Source: Acetatifactor aquisgranensis (lineage in GTDB: Bacteria > Bacillota > Clostridia > Lachnospirales > Lachnospiraceae). From it: DNA of 64,000 nt. The notes under the pieces are model-generated. The model was not told where the DNA came from, ran no database searches, and saw only the letters and a program-made list of their open reading frames with translations. The stretch's first letter is position 1; every line of letters begins with the position of its first letter. The position numbers were made by a program, and so were the translations under genes. Where the stretch lies: the NCBI RefSeq assembly GCF_943193215.1, contig NZ_CALPDH010000006.1, positions 137,781 to 201,780 on the forward strand. The letters run 5' to 3'. Shown piece by piece: positions 7,639-15,794 of the stretch.

Positions 7639-9876
7639 ATGTCTCAATTGAATATGTGGAAAGATTATTCCTCCGGCTATGTCAGGAACAACCGGACGTC
7701 AGGCCTGGCCGTCACCATAGCGGCATTTATCTCTGCATTGCTTCTGTCCCTGCTGTGCGGGTCATTCTATAATATGTGGAAATATGAAATCGAGCGGCTG
7801 GAGCTGGAAGAGGGAGGGTGGCACAGCCGGATCGCCGGAGAGCTGAATCCGGAGGCAATCGATGCCATACAGAATTTTGCCAATGTGAAAGAGGTTGTGG
7901 CAAACCAGGCAGGAAACGGCGGAGGGACGGTTATTGATATTTATTTTACCGATATATCCTCCGTCCTGGAAGATATGCCCCGGATTGCCCAGGCAGTGGG
8001 AGTCTCGCCGGATGCGGTCACTTACCACCACTCGCTCCTGGCCATGTATCTGGTGCGCGACCCTTCAGACCCTGCGCCGCGGATGCTGTTTCCCCTGTTT
8101 CTGCTGATAACGGCTTTTGCCTCGTTTTCGCTGATCGTCATCATACACAATTCTTTCGCTGTGACCATGAATGCCAGAATCCACCAGTTCGGCATCTTCT
8201 CCAGCATCGGCGCTACGCCCAGGCAGATACGGGCCTGTCTTTTGCAGGAGGCGGCCGCGCTGTGCGCCCTGCCTGTGATAATCGGCAATTTGCTGGGAAT
8301 CCTGCTGAGCATGGCGCTTGTGAATCTGTCAAATATTCTGCTGGGGAGCAATGTGCCGGGACGGCATGAATCGGACTTTGGCTATCATCCTCTTGTCCTG
8401 GGGCTGACCCTGTTGGTGACTGTCCTCACCATATGGATTTCCGCCTGGCTCCCGGCCAGGAAATTAAGCAGGCTGACCCCTCTGGAGGCAATCAAAAACG
8501 TGGATGAGCTGCATCTGAAGCGCAGGAAGAAATCCCCCATCCTCTCCTGTTTGTTCGGCACCCCGGGAGAACTGGCCGGAAACGCGCTGAAAGCACAGCG
8601 GAAAGCCCTGCGGACCGCGTCCCTGTCCCTTGTGTTCTCTTTCCTGGCCTTTACGATGATGCAGTGCTTTTTCTCGCTCTCCGAAATCAGCACAAGAGAG
8701 ACCTATTTTGAGAGATACCTGAATGTCTGGGATATCTATGTGACAATAAAGGACGCAGCCCTGGACTCTTTTGCGGAAACAGCCGAAATACAGGAACTTC
8801 CCGGCGCGGAGAATGCCATCGTCTATCAAAGGGCCGCGGCAAAAAGGCTGGTCACCGAAGACGAAATCAGCGAGGATATGAAATCTTTCGGCGGATTTTC
8901 CCATGCCGCTGGCAACTATGTATCTCAGACAGATGCCGGCTGGCTGGTGAACGCCCCCATTGTCATCCTGGATGACGCCAGCTTTCTATCCTACTGCGGG
9001 CAGATCGGCGCCTCGCCACGGCTTGACGGGGCAGTGGTGCTCAATCAGATCCGCGATGTGACCAATCCGGACTTTCGGCATCCGGATTATATGCCCTATC
9101 TGAAAGCATCCGGCGGGGCCGAAAGCGCCGTCAGCATTTTAAGGCAATATGGTAATACAGAAATTAAGGCAGAGGTTCCCATTGTGTCCTATACAGAGGA
9201 AACGCCTGCCCTGCGGGAGGAATACGCGACCCTTGACTACTATGAACTGGTACATTTCCTTCCTGTCTCTCTGTGGGAAGAAATCAGGGGACAGATAGGA
9301 GGAACGGAAGAGGATGTCCTTATCTGTGTCCTTGCCGCCGAAAATGCATCCCTGGCCGACCTGAATGCCCTGCAGGACGAAATCAGCCGGCTCCTGAGCC
9401 CGAAATACTCCCTTGAAAGCGAGAACCGGATCCAGAAACAGGAAACCAATGACCTCCAGATGGCGGGCTTCAAGGCTATCCTGGGCGGCTTCTGCGTCCT
9501 GCTTGCCATCATCGGCATCGGCAATGTATTTTCCAATACCATGGGCTTTGTCCGTCAGCGGAAAAGAGAATTCGCCAGATATATGTCCGTGGGCCTGACG
9601 CCGGAGAGCATCCGGAAAATGTTCCTGATAGAGGCTTCGGTTCTGGCCTGCCGTCCGGTGCTGTTCACTCTCCCGCCGGCAGTCTTTGCCGTCTGGTTCA
9701 TGCTGAGGGCAAGCTATGTGGACGCAGGGGAATTTCTCGCCCAGACCCCTTTCTTTCCGATTACTGTTTTCCTGCTGGCCATCTGGGGGACGGTGGCGCT
9801 GGCCTATTTTCTTGGCTGGCGGCAGGTGCGCCGAATCAATCTGGCGCAGGTCCTGCGGGATGATACGATGATGTGA
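7639..9876 (+). CDS. FtsX-family ABC transporter permease
   Basis: 745 residues. The ATG at 7639 is preferred over the GTG at 7630 because GGAGG (7626-7630) lies 8 nt before it. One N-terminal membrane helix (about 25-45) is followed by a soluble segment and an FtsX domain (about 145-285). A large extracellular domain (about 345-610) is followed by a second three-helix FtsX domain (about 615-740). The architecture fits peptide-resistance or lipoprotein-type mechanotransmission permeases. It is the last gene of the operon; no convincing terminator was seen in the 36 bp to the next gene. Confidence 0.9.
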   Translation: MSQLNMWKDYSSGYVRNNRTSGLAVTIAAFISALLLSLLCGSFYNMWKYEIERLELEEGGWHSRIAGELNPEAIDAIQNFANVKEVVANQAGNGGGTVIDIYFTDISSVLEDMPRIAQAVGVSPDAVTYHHSLLAMYLVRDPSDPAPRMLFPLFLLITAFASFSLIVIIHNSFAVTMNARIHQFGIFSSIGATPRQIRACLLQEAAALCALPVIIGNLLGILLSMALVNLSNILLGSNVPGRHESDFGYHPLVLGLTLLVTVLTIWISAWLPARKLSRLTPLEAIKNVDELHLKRRKKSPILSCLFGTPGELAGNALKAQRKALRTASLSLVFSFLAFTMMQCFFSLSEISTRETYFERYLNVWDIYVTIKDAALDSFAETAEIQELPGAENAIVYQRAAAKRLVTEDEISEDMKSFGGFSHAAGNYVSQTDAGWLVNAPIVILDDASFLSYCGQIGASPRLDGAVVLNQIRDVTNPDFRHPDYMPYLKASGGAESAVSILRQYGNTEIKAEVPIVSYTEETPALREEYATLDYYELVHFLPVSLWEEIRGQIGGTEEDVLICVLAAENASLADLNALQDEISRLLSPKYSLESENRIQKQETNDLQMAGFKAILGGFCVLLAIIGIGNVFSNTMGFVRQRKREFARYMSVGLTPESIRKMFLIEASVLACRPVLFTLPPAVFAVWFMLRASYVDAGEFLAQTPFFPITVFLLAIWGTVALAYFLGWRQVRRINLAQVLRDDTMM

Positions 9877-9912
9877 GAAGGCCATGACTATTCCTGTTGT
9901 TACAGACAGGTA

Positions 9913-11805
9913 TTATGGGGAGGAGTACAGCAGATAATGCCCCTCCCCACACTCCCTGCATTTTTCATATGTTTTCCCATTGTATTCATAAGGAGCATCA
10001 GGCTCTGTTCCCAACCACACAATGCAATCCGGTTGGAATGAACCATCAGCGTAACCAGCGGACTGATTGGTGACGCCCACATGTTCTATACGCATAACCT
10101 CATCCGGCAGCATTCGCCATAATGGGTATTCATAATCATCACCCCCCATGGACAGACCTACCGAATTATAACCGCCATCATCAATGGCTGCACACACAGC
10201 GGCATAAGGTTCGTATTCCTCAAAACGATTGGCGAAATAGCCCTCGGGGCGTTGGCCGGCCTCCCTTTTTGTCACCATAGTCCAGTGGTATATGCTCTGG
10301 TATGACAGGTCTGCAACACAAAGCAAAATCACCACAGCGGCCAATGCATATCGCGGAATCCGCGGCAACCGGTTCTGAAGCTGTATCGCAATCAGCGGAC
10401 ACAACAGCGCCAGATAAGAAAGCATATAGCGGCTGACAAAGGGCTCCCAGCGCAGAACGGCACAAAATACCATAAAACATATTGCAGCTATAAAAGAATA
10501 GCCCAATACAATCCTTTTTACAGAATACCGGCGGCATGCCCATATGCCCAGAAGTATGCAGAACACCAACAAGTACACAATCAAAGGATTCACTGCCATA
10601 TCATGGCCATACTCCGCGGCTCCATGTACGAAAAATTCTCTTCCGTCCTCAGCTATGGAAACATCGTTTAAATCCACATGCAACAGGAACGCAATCTTGC
10701 GCACTAGACGCAGAATCAGACTGGAACTATCGGGCAGATAACGGCTGGGCAGATTGAAAGTAAAATTTTTCAAAAAATTTACAATCACATACAATGGATG
10801 CAACGTTCCAATGAGTTGGCGGCGTCCTACACCAGAATCAGAAATAGCGGAAAAAGTCTGCAGGTTACGCAATGTCTCTGGTATCAACGGCAATAAAATT
10901 GCAGGAATCACACAGGCCAGAAGCCGACAGAGGCAAACCAGGGAATCTTTCCTCAAGATACAGTGCAGCAACAGCCACAGCACAAACAGGGCCATGGCAA
11001 TGCATACAGAAGGCTTAGCCAGATATCCCAGGCTGACGCAAAATCCCATGGTGCAAACCTTACGGACTGTGGGGCCATCAAAAACGATTTTCTGAGGACT
11101 CGTGAAATCCAACAGCAGATATACAAAATACAATAGCCACAAGGCGGCAAAGTGATCCGTCTGTGTCGTCAGCGCCTCTGACACGGCGATAGGCATAGCC
11201 ATATACAGCAGCGATGCCAAAAGGCTAAATCCCTGAGAACCATGAAGTTTTCGGGTAATCTGGTATATCATACAGACACTTGTCAAATAGCTGGCACATT
11301 GCAGCAGATTTAATAAGATGTCAGATTGGCCAGTCAGCACATAGACATGCAGATTGACAAATTCCGCCAAGACAGGGCTGGAAATCTGACGCAGAATATG
11401 TGTGGCATAGTGCGCCACAGACCCGTTCTGTGCCCAGTGGGCAATACGCGGCAAATGATAGGTCATGGAATCCCAGTTATAGGGAACTGTAATCAGGGAA
11501 AAAACCAGTACTGTCCCCCCGAAAACTGCCAATATCCCTATTTCTGCCCGGACTAATGTGAATTCAGCCAAATGCGGCAGCAGGTTTCTGTATTTTTTAC
11601 GATATATCAGTAGTCCAAGCAGCACTACGGCAGTTCCAAACCATACACAGAACAGCGGCACAGGGCGCAGCTGGCCGGGCAGGGACAGCAGCTGTGTGAC
11701 AACGAACAGATATAAGGTCCAAAGAGTGCTGGCCCGTATATAAGCATAGGTACGCTCCTCTTCTCCGCACAAATTAGCATACAGCAATAAAAAGGACGAT
11801 AACAT
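9913..11805 (-). CDS. Polytopic GT-C glycosyltransferase-like membrane protein
   Basis: 630 residues with about a dozen hydrophobic helices. It resembles the dolichyl-phosphate-mannose/ArnT (GT39/GT83-like) fold: an early periplasmic loop with NWDSMTYHLPRIAHW carries acidic and His residues typical of the catalytic loop. The C-terminal 100 residues form a soluble domain. It would transfer a sugar from a polyprenyl-phosphate donor on the outer face of the membrane. It stands alone, with no cell-wall genes next to it. The substrate is unknown. Confidence 0.7.
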   Translation of the reverse strand: MLSSFLLLYANLCGEEERTYAYIRASTLWTLYLFVVTQLLSLPGQLRPVPLFCVWFGTAVVLLGLLIYRKKYRNLLPHLAEFTLVRAEIGILAVFGGTVLVFSLITVPYNWDSMTYHLPRIAHWAQNGSVAHYATHILRQISSPVLAEFVNLHVYVLTGQSDILLNLLQCASYLTSVCMIYQITRKLHGSQGFSLLASLLYMAMPIAVSEALTTQTDHFAALWLLYFVYLLLDFTSPQKIVFDGPTVRKVCTMGFCVSLGYLAKPSVCIAMALFVLWLLLHCILRKDSLVCLCRLLACVIPAILLPLIPETLRNLQTFSAISDSGVGRRQLIGTLHPLYVIVNFLKNFTFNLPSRYLPDSSSLILRLVRKIAFLLHVDLNDVSIAEDGREFFVHGAAEYGHDMAVNPLIVYLLVFCILLGIWACRRYSVKRIVLGYSFIAAICFMVFCAVLRWEPFVSRYMLSYLALLCPLIAIQLQNRLPRIPRYALAAVVILLCVADLSYQSIYHWTMVTKREAGQRPEGYFANRFEEYEPYAAVCAAIDDGGYNSVGLSMGGDDYEYPLWRMLPDEVMRIEHVGVTNQSAGYADGSFQPDCIVWLGTEPDAPYEYNGKTYEKCRECGEGHYLLYSSP

Positions 11806-12087
11806 ATTTATACCCTCTCCATTTTCTAAGACTTGCAGGCAACAGCCATAATGCTCATACTGTGCCTACAGTAACATAATCGGGAAATTTTGTAAACAGC
11901 TTTAGCCGCAAAAAGCAGTCCGAAAACTTTCCATCGCAGCTATTGATAAGCATCTGGTCAGCACGCACCATATTGGCCGGTCAATGAATGACAATCAATG
12001 CACAGGCGCAATCTCGGCAAAGGCACTTAAACCTTGCAAAACCCTGTGGAGTCTGCTACAATTGAGAAACTTAAGGAGGAAAAAGAC

Positions 12088-13422
12088 ATGGAAAGAACAT
12101 ACATTTCGGATGCCATCTCCGCCGCAGGGCACAGGGTTCTGGTGCAGGGCTTCGTGGACAATCTGCGGGACAGCAAATACATGGCGTTCATCGTTTTAAA
12201 GGACATCACGGGAAAGATACAGATTACCATAGAAAAGGAGGCCCGTCCCGAACTATGTGATGCCGTTTCCCGGTTGACAGAGGACTCCGTCATCTCTGTC
12301 ATCGGAAACGTGGCGTCCAATGATTACGTCAAGCTAGGCGGCGTAGAAGTGATTCCGGAAAGCATCCGGATCGAATCTGTGGCGGAAGCCCTTCCCATCG
12401 CCCGGAAAGCCATCCCGGCCACGAAGAAGAAAAAGGCGGTAGAGCGCTCCAGCATCGACCAGAGAATCGATTATCGCTGGATCGATCTAAGGACCGATGA
12501 GAACCAGCTGATGTTCCAGATCCAGACCGCCATGGTGAACTCCATGCGCCAGTTTCTGCTGAACCAGAATTTCCTGGAAATCCATACGCCCAAGCTGATC
12601 GGCGCTGCCAGCGAAAGCGGGGCCGATGTGTTCGAGGTCAAATATTTCGACCGGAACGCCTACCTGGCCCAGAGCCCCCAGTTCTATAAGCAGATGGCCA
12701 TGGCCAGCGGCTTTGAACGCATTTTTGAGGTAGGCCCTGTATTCCGTGCGGAGAAATCCAATACCAACCGCCACACCACCGAATTCACGGGCTTCGACCT
12801 GGAATTCAGCTACATCGATTCCTACCAGGACGTCATGGACATGGAGGCGAAGCTGTTGACCCACATGCTGGGGGAGATCAGCCAAAGGTTCGGCAGCCGG
12901 ATCAAGGAGACCTTCGGCACCGATGTCATCGTCCCCACCCTTCCCTTCCCCATCATCGACCTGGCCGATCTATACGAAGAACTGGAGAAAAAATACGGCT
13001 ATACCGTAGACGAATCCGAGAAAGGCGACCTGACTACATGGGCGGAGCAACTCAGCTACAGATGGGTCCGGCAGACCTATGGGCACGAATTCCTCTTTGT
13101 GACAGGCTTTGATGCGGAAAAGAGGGCATTCTATCACATGCGCGACGAGAATGGCGTCCCCATGGGCTACGACCTGATCTGGCGGGGCGTGGAGATCACC
13201 ACCGGAGCCCAGAGAGAGCACCGTTACGATGTCCTGAAAAAGCAGGCCGCGGAAAAAGGGCTTGAGGAGGATGTGAGATTTTATCTGGAATTCTTCAAAT
13301 ACGGCTGCCCGCCCCACGGCGGGTTCGGCATCGGCATAGACCGGCTGACCATGCTTCTGCTGAACCTGGGCATCAAAGATGCCATGTTCCTCTTCCGGGG
13401 GCCCAACCGTCTGAATCCTTAA
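12088..13422 (+). CDS. aspS: Aspartate-tRNA ligase, archaeal/eukaryal type (probably non-discriminating)
   Basis: 444 residues from the ATG at 12088 (TAAGGAGG upstream). An N-terminal OB fold (residues 1-100) binds the anticodon. The class II core has motif 2 around FRAEKSNTNRHTTEF and motif 3 GIGIDRLTML. It lacks the roughly 140-residue GAD insertion of ordinary bacterial AspRS, which places it with the archaeal-like AspRS2 group. Members of that group often charge both tRNA-Asp and tRNA-Asn for the GatCAB route; that specificity is inference. No T-box leader was seen in the 280 bp upstream. The gene converges with the CotH remnant and overlaps its end by 4 bp. Confidence 0.88.
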   Translation: MERTYISDAISAAGHRVLVQGFVDNLRDSKYMAFIVLKDITGKIQITIEKEARPELCDAVSRLTEDSVISVIGNVASNDYVKLGGVEVIPESIRIESVAEALPIARKAIPATKKKKAVERSSIDQRIDYRWIDLRTDENQLMFQIQTAMVNSMRQFLLNQNFLEIHTPKLIGAASESGADVFEVKYFDRNAYLAQSPQFYKQMAMASGFERIFEVGPVFRAEKSNTNRHTTEFTGFDLEFSYIDSYQDVMDMEAKLLTHMLGEISQRFGSRIKETFGTDVIVPTLPFPIIDLADLYEELEKKYGYTVDESEKGDLTTWAEQLSYRWVRQTYGHEFLFVTGFDAEKRAFYHMRDENGVPMGYDLIWRGVEITTGAQREHRYDVLKKQAAEKGLEEDVRFYLEFFKYGCPPHGGFGIGIDRLTMLLLNLGIKDAMFLFRGPNRLNP

Positions 13423-14249
13423 CAAAGCCTCTTATTTTTTCTGCCTGCCCTCTCCGGCAGCTGAAAATCTCCTGCGGAAGCGGCGTCACCGTCAGGTCTC
13501 TCCATTCCCTCCGGCGGACTGAACTCCTCTCCGAATGCGGCGTCACCGTCAGGTCTTTCCATTCCCTCCGGCGGACTAGCCTCCCCGCCGATTGCAGCCT
13601 CTGCGCCTGCATTTTCGGTGTCGCCCGGCTTTCCACCGCCTCTGCCAAAATGGCCTTCGCCGCCCTGACCCGGGAAACCGCCTCCGCCTCTGTCAAATGC
13701 CCCCATGACCTCAATATCGATAGACGACGCGTCAACCAGGTTAGAGGCATCCGCCTGCTGTCCAGCGTCTGTAGAGGGTATCCTGCCGTCCAGCTGTCCC
13801 CGGATGCTCTCCGCCCTCAATATCACAGTCTCGTACAGCATTTCCGCCGCTGCCCCATATTCTTCACCGGAATAGAATGCCGCAGGGTCGGTTTCCACCA
13901 ATGTATCAATCTGGCTCCGAATACGCTGATAAACCTGCGAAAATCTCCCGCCGGAGACATATTCTTCCGTCAGCTTCCGCAGATATTCATGATATTCCTC
14001 AAGATACCCCTCGTCCTCCAGCAAGGCATCAAAAAACGCCGTTCCCTGAAAAGGAGTGTCAATGGCATCATTGATCGTCCCGGACGCGTCCCTGCTCCCT
14101 CCCATGCCGCCAAAGGACAGATTATAATCCCACGGGATAATATTCAGCTTCCCGTTATACTCATACAGATAGTAATTATGGGCCATGTTGCCGGACAGGC
14201 TGTCCAGATTTACTGAAAAGGCATGCACCGCCATATATTTCAGTACATT
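13419..14249 (-). pseudogene. CotH-type spore-coat kinase family protein, 5-prime truncated
   Basis: About 275 residues homologous to the C-terminal half of CotH-like proteins (VLKYMAVHAFSVNLDSL, NYYLYEYNGKLNIIPWDYN). CotH proteins are atypical protein kinases that phosphorylate coat proteins. The N-terminal half is absent. Reading upstream, the frame runs only to NVLKYM before a TGA, where it meets the kinase remnant. The tail is Gly/Pro/Asp-rich and contains a 19-residue duplication. An internal ATG at 14234 could still start translation but has no clear ribosome site. Confidence 0.8.
13480..13577 (-). repeat. 57-bp tandem repeat in the CotH tail
   Basis: A 41-bp core starting at 13480 recurs from 13537 with one mismatch, giving a 57-bp (19-codon) period. 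It encodes two copies of SPPEGMERPDGDAA. It is in frame, so copy-number change would keep the frame open. Confidence 0.75.
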
Positions 14250-14933
14250 TCATCCCCCTCATGCTCCATAGCGGCTACATCAGCGCTGGCGGCAATGGAA
14301 GTGATCGGCGTCTTCAGCTCATGTCCTGCATCTGTGATGAACCGCTTCTGCCGCTCGATATTTTCCGCAAAAGGACGGATTGCATACCGGGAAAAGAACA
14401 CAATCAGCCCGAAGACCACAATCAGGCTGCCGATGCCTGTGCCCAGGGACACAAAGAGCAAAGTGCGCATGGCCTGCAGGGAATCCGCCACATTCAGGAA
14501 CAACACCGTAATCCCCGTCTCATCCTCCCGGATCAGATACCGGTAGTCCCCGTAATAGCCCCTTTCCTTTTAACAGGACTGTCTCCGTATATTCCCCGGC
14601 CAGCTCCTCATCGATGGAGGAAATATGGTCCCTCGATATGAATATGATATGCCCCGCCGGGTCACAATGGGCAGCAAAAAAACGCGTGGTGAACTCCGCC
14701 TCCGGCCCTCCCCCCGGCATATCCGCCATGGGGGGCAGCGCAGCCCCCGGCCTGCGGAAAGCCCTCTGCTCCCGCCGCAAAAGCTCTTCCGCCATCTCAT
14801 CCCGCATGGAAGTAGTCCGGTAATAATTCACAAGATTGATTCCCACAAGCCAGACCACCATGACCGTCCCGAAAGCCGCCATGGCCGCCAGAATAAAACG
14901 CCGCTGCATCTTCTTTAACATTTGAACCTCCAC
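14240..14933 (-). pseudogene. Sensor histidine kinase, frameshifted and 3-prime truncated
   Basis: The first piece (14520-14933) has a membrane helix and the extracellular domain. The second piece (14240-14506) has the second membrane helix and the DHp box AGHELKTPITS. The frame is lost at a G4 run near 14562; removing one G restores the open path KG-YYGDYRYLI into the second piece. The gene stops 16 residues after the phospho-His region (EHEGDEMY), so the whole ATPase domain is missing. It then runs straight into the CotH remnant. It follows the regulator at 15009 in operon order. The protein cannot be a working kinase. Confidence 0.85.
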
Positions 14934-15008
14934 GCCGCCCGCTATGTGCTGTACAGCCGGGAAAAATTCCCTCTTTCGGCATTCTTCCGTGTGTAATCCA
15001 GGACTTCT

Positions 15009-15605
15009 CTATACACTTTCCTCCAGTGAGTAGCCGGCGCCGCGGACTGTCCTGATTTCCACGCTGCAGGCAATTTCCCGCAGCTTCCTGCGGACAAATC
15101 CGATGTAAGTCCAGACCACATCGATTCCCGCCTCGGAATCCTGTCCCCATATCCTGTCCATCAGATGATTCGTGGAGAATACGTAATGGGGATGCCGGAA
15201 AAACAGTTCCGCCAGCTGAAACTCCTTATTGTTCAGCCGTACCGAAAGGCTGCCGCAGCCCAGCGTGTACCGATTGCAATCCAGCTCCACATCCCCGAAA
15301 GAGAGGATCGTCTCCGAGTATCCCCCGTTCCTGCGGGAAAGGGCTTTCACCCTGGCGATGAATTCCCTGCTGGCGAAAGGCTTGGGCAGGTAATCATCCG
15401 CCCCTGCTTCCAGCCCCGCCACCCGGTCCTCGATTTCCGCCTTAGCCGTCAGCATCAGCACCGGAACCGCGGCGCCGCTCTTCCGGATGCGGGCCAGCGC
15501 TTCGGCGCCGTCATGGACCATGTCCACAGTAAATTTATTCTTTTCCAACAGGAATTTCAGGGCCTTTGCAAGTTCGACCTCATCCTCCGCAATCAAAACG
15601 CGCAT
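15009..15605 (-). CDS. OmpR-family response regulator lacking its phospho-acceptor segment
   Basis: 198 residues. The start (LIAEDEVELAK), the Thr/Lys side (LMLTAKAE, DDYLPKPFAS) and the complete winged helix (ending TVRGAGYSLEE) are present. The expected stretch of about 26 residues holding the beta-3 strand, the Asp and its LDxMMPxxDG motif is absent: the text goes from VHDGAEAL directly to ARIRKSG. The reading frame is kept, so a DNA-binding protein can still be made, but it cannot be phosphorylated at the usual site. The loss fits recombination between two GAEAL/GxEAL-coding repeats. The partner kinase is also broken. Confidence 0.88.
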   Translation of the reverse strand: MRVLIAEDEVELAKALKFLLEKNKFTVDMVHDGAEALARIRKSGAAVPVLMLTAKAEIEDRVAGLEAGADDYLPKPFASREFIARVKALSRRNGGYSETILSFGDVELDCNRYTLGCGSLSVRLNNKEFQLAELFFRHPHYVFSTNHLMDRIWGQDSEAGIDVVWTYIGFVRRKLREIACSVEIRTVRGAGYSLEESV

Positions 15606-15716
15606 CAGAAATACCTCTCATCCCCTGCCAATCATCTTTTTCCCGTCAGTATAGCATATCCCGGGACAAAAAGAAAGCAAATCAGACTTTCTTGATATAA
15701 CGCTGATGAATCAGTC

Positions 15717-15745
15717 TTGAATTGCGCTATAGAAGTTGTTATAAT
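15717..15745 (+). promoter_or_regulatory. Sigma-A promoter of the hybrid kinase gene
   Basis: TTGAAT (15717-15722), 17-bp spacer, TATAAT (15740-15745), about 50 bp upstream of the ATG. Confidence 0.7.
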
Positions 15746-15794
15746 ACATTAAGAAACAAGAAAGAAACGGAACTGCCAAAAAGGAAGGTCACTC

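Noticed and set aside
11806..12087. T-box leader before AspRS
   Set aside because: No T-box sequence (GGTGG-type bulge) or terminator hairpin was found.
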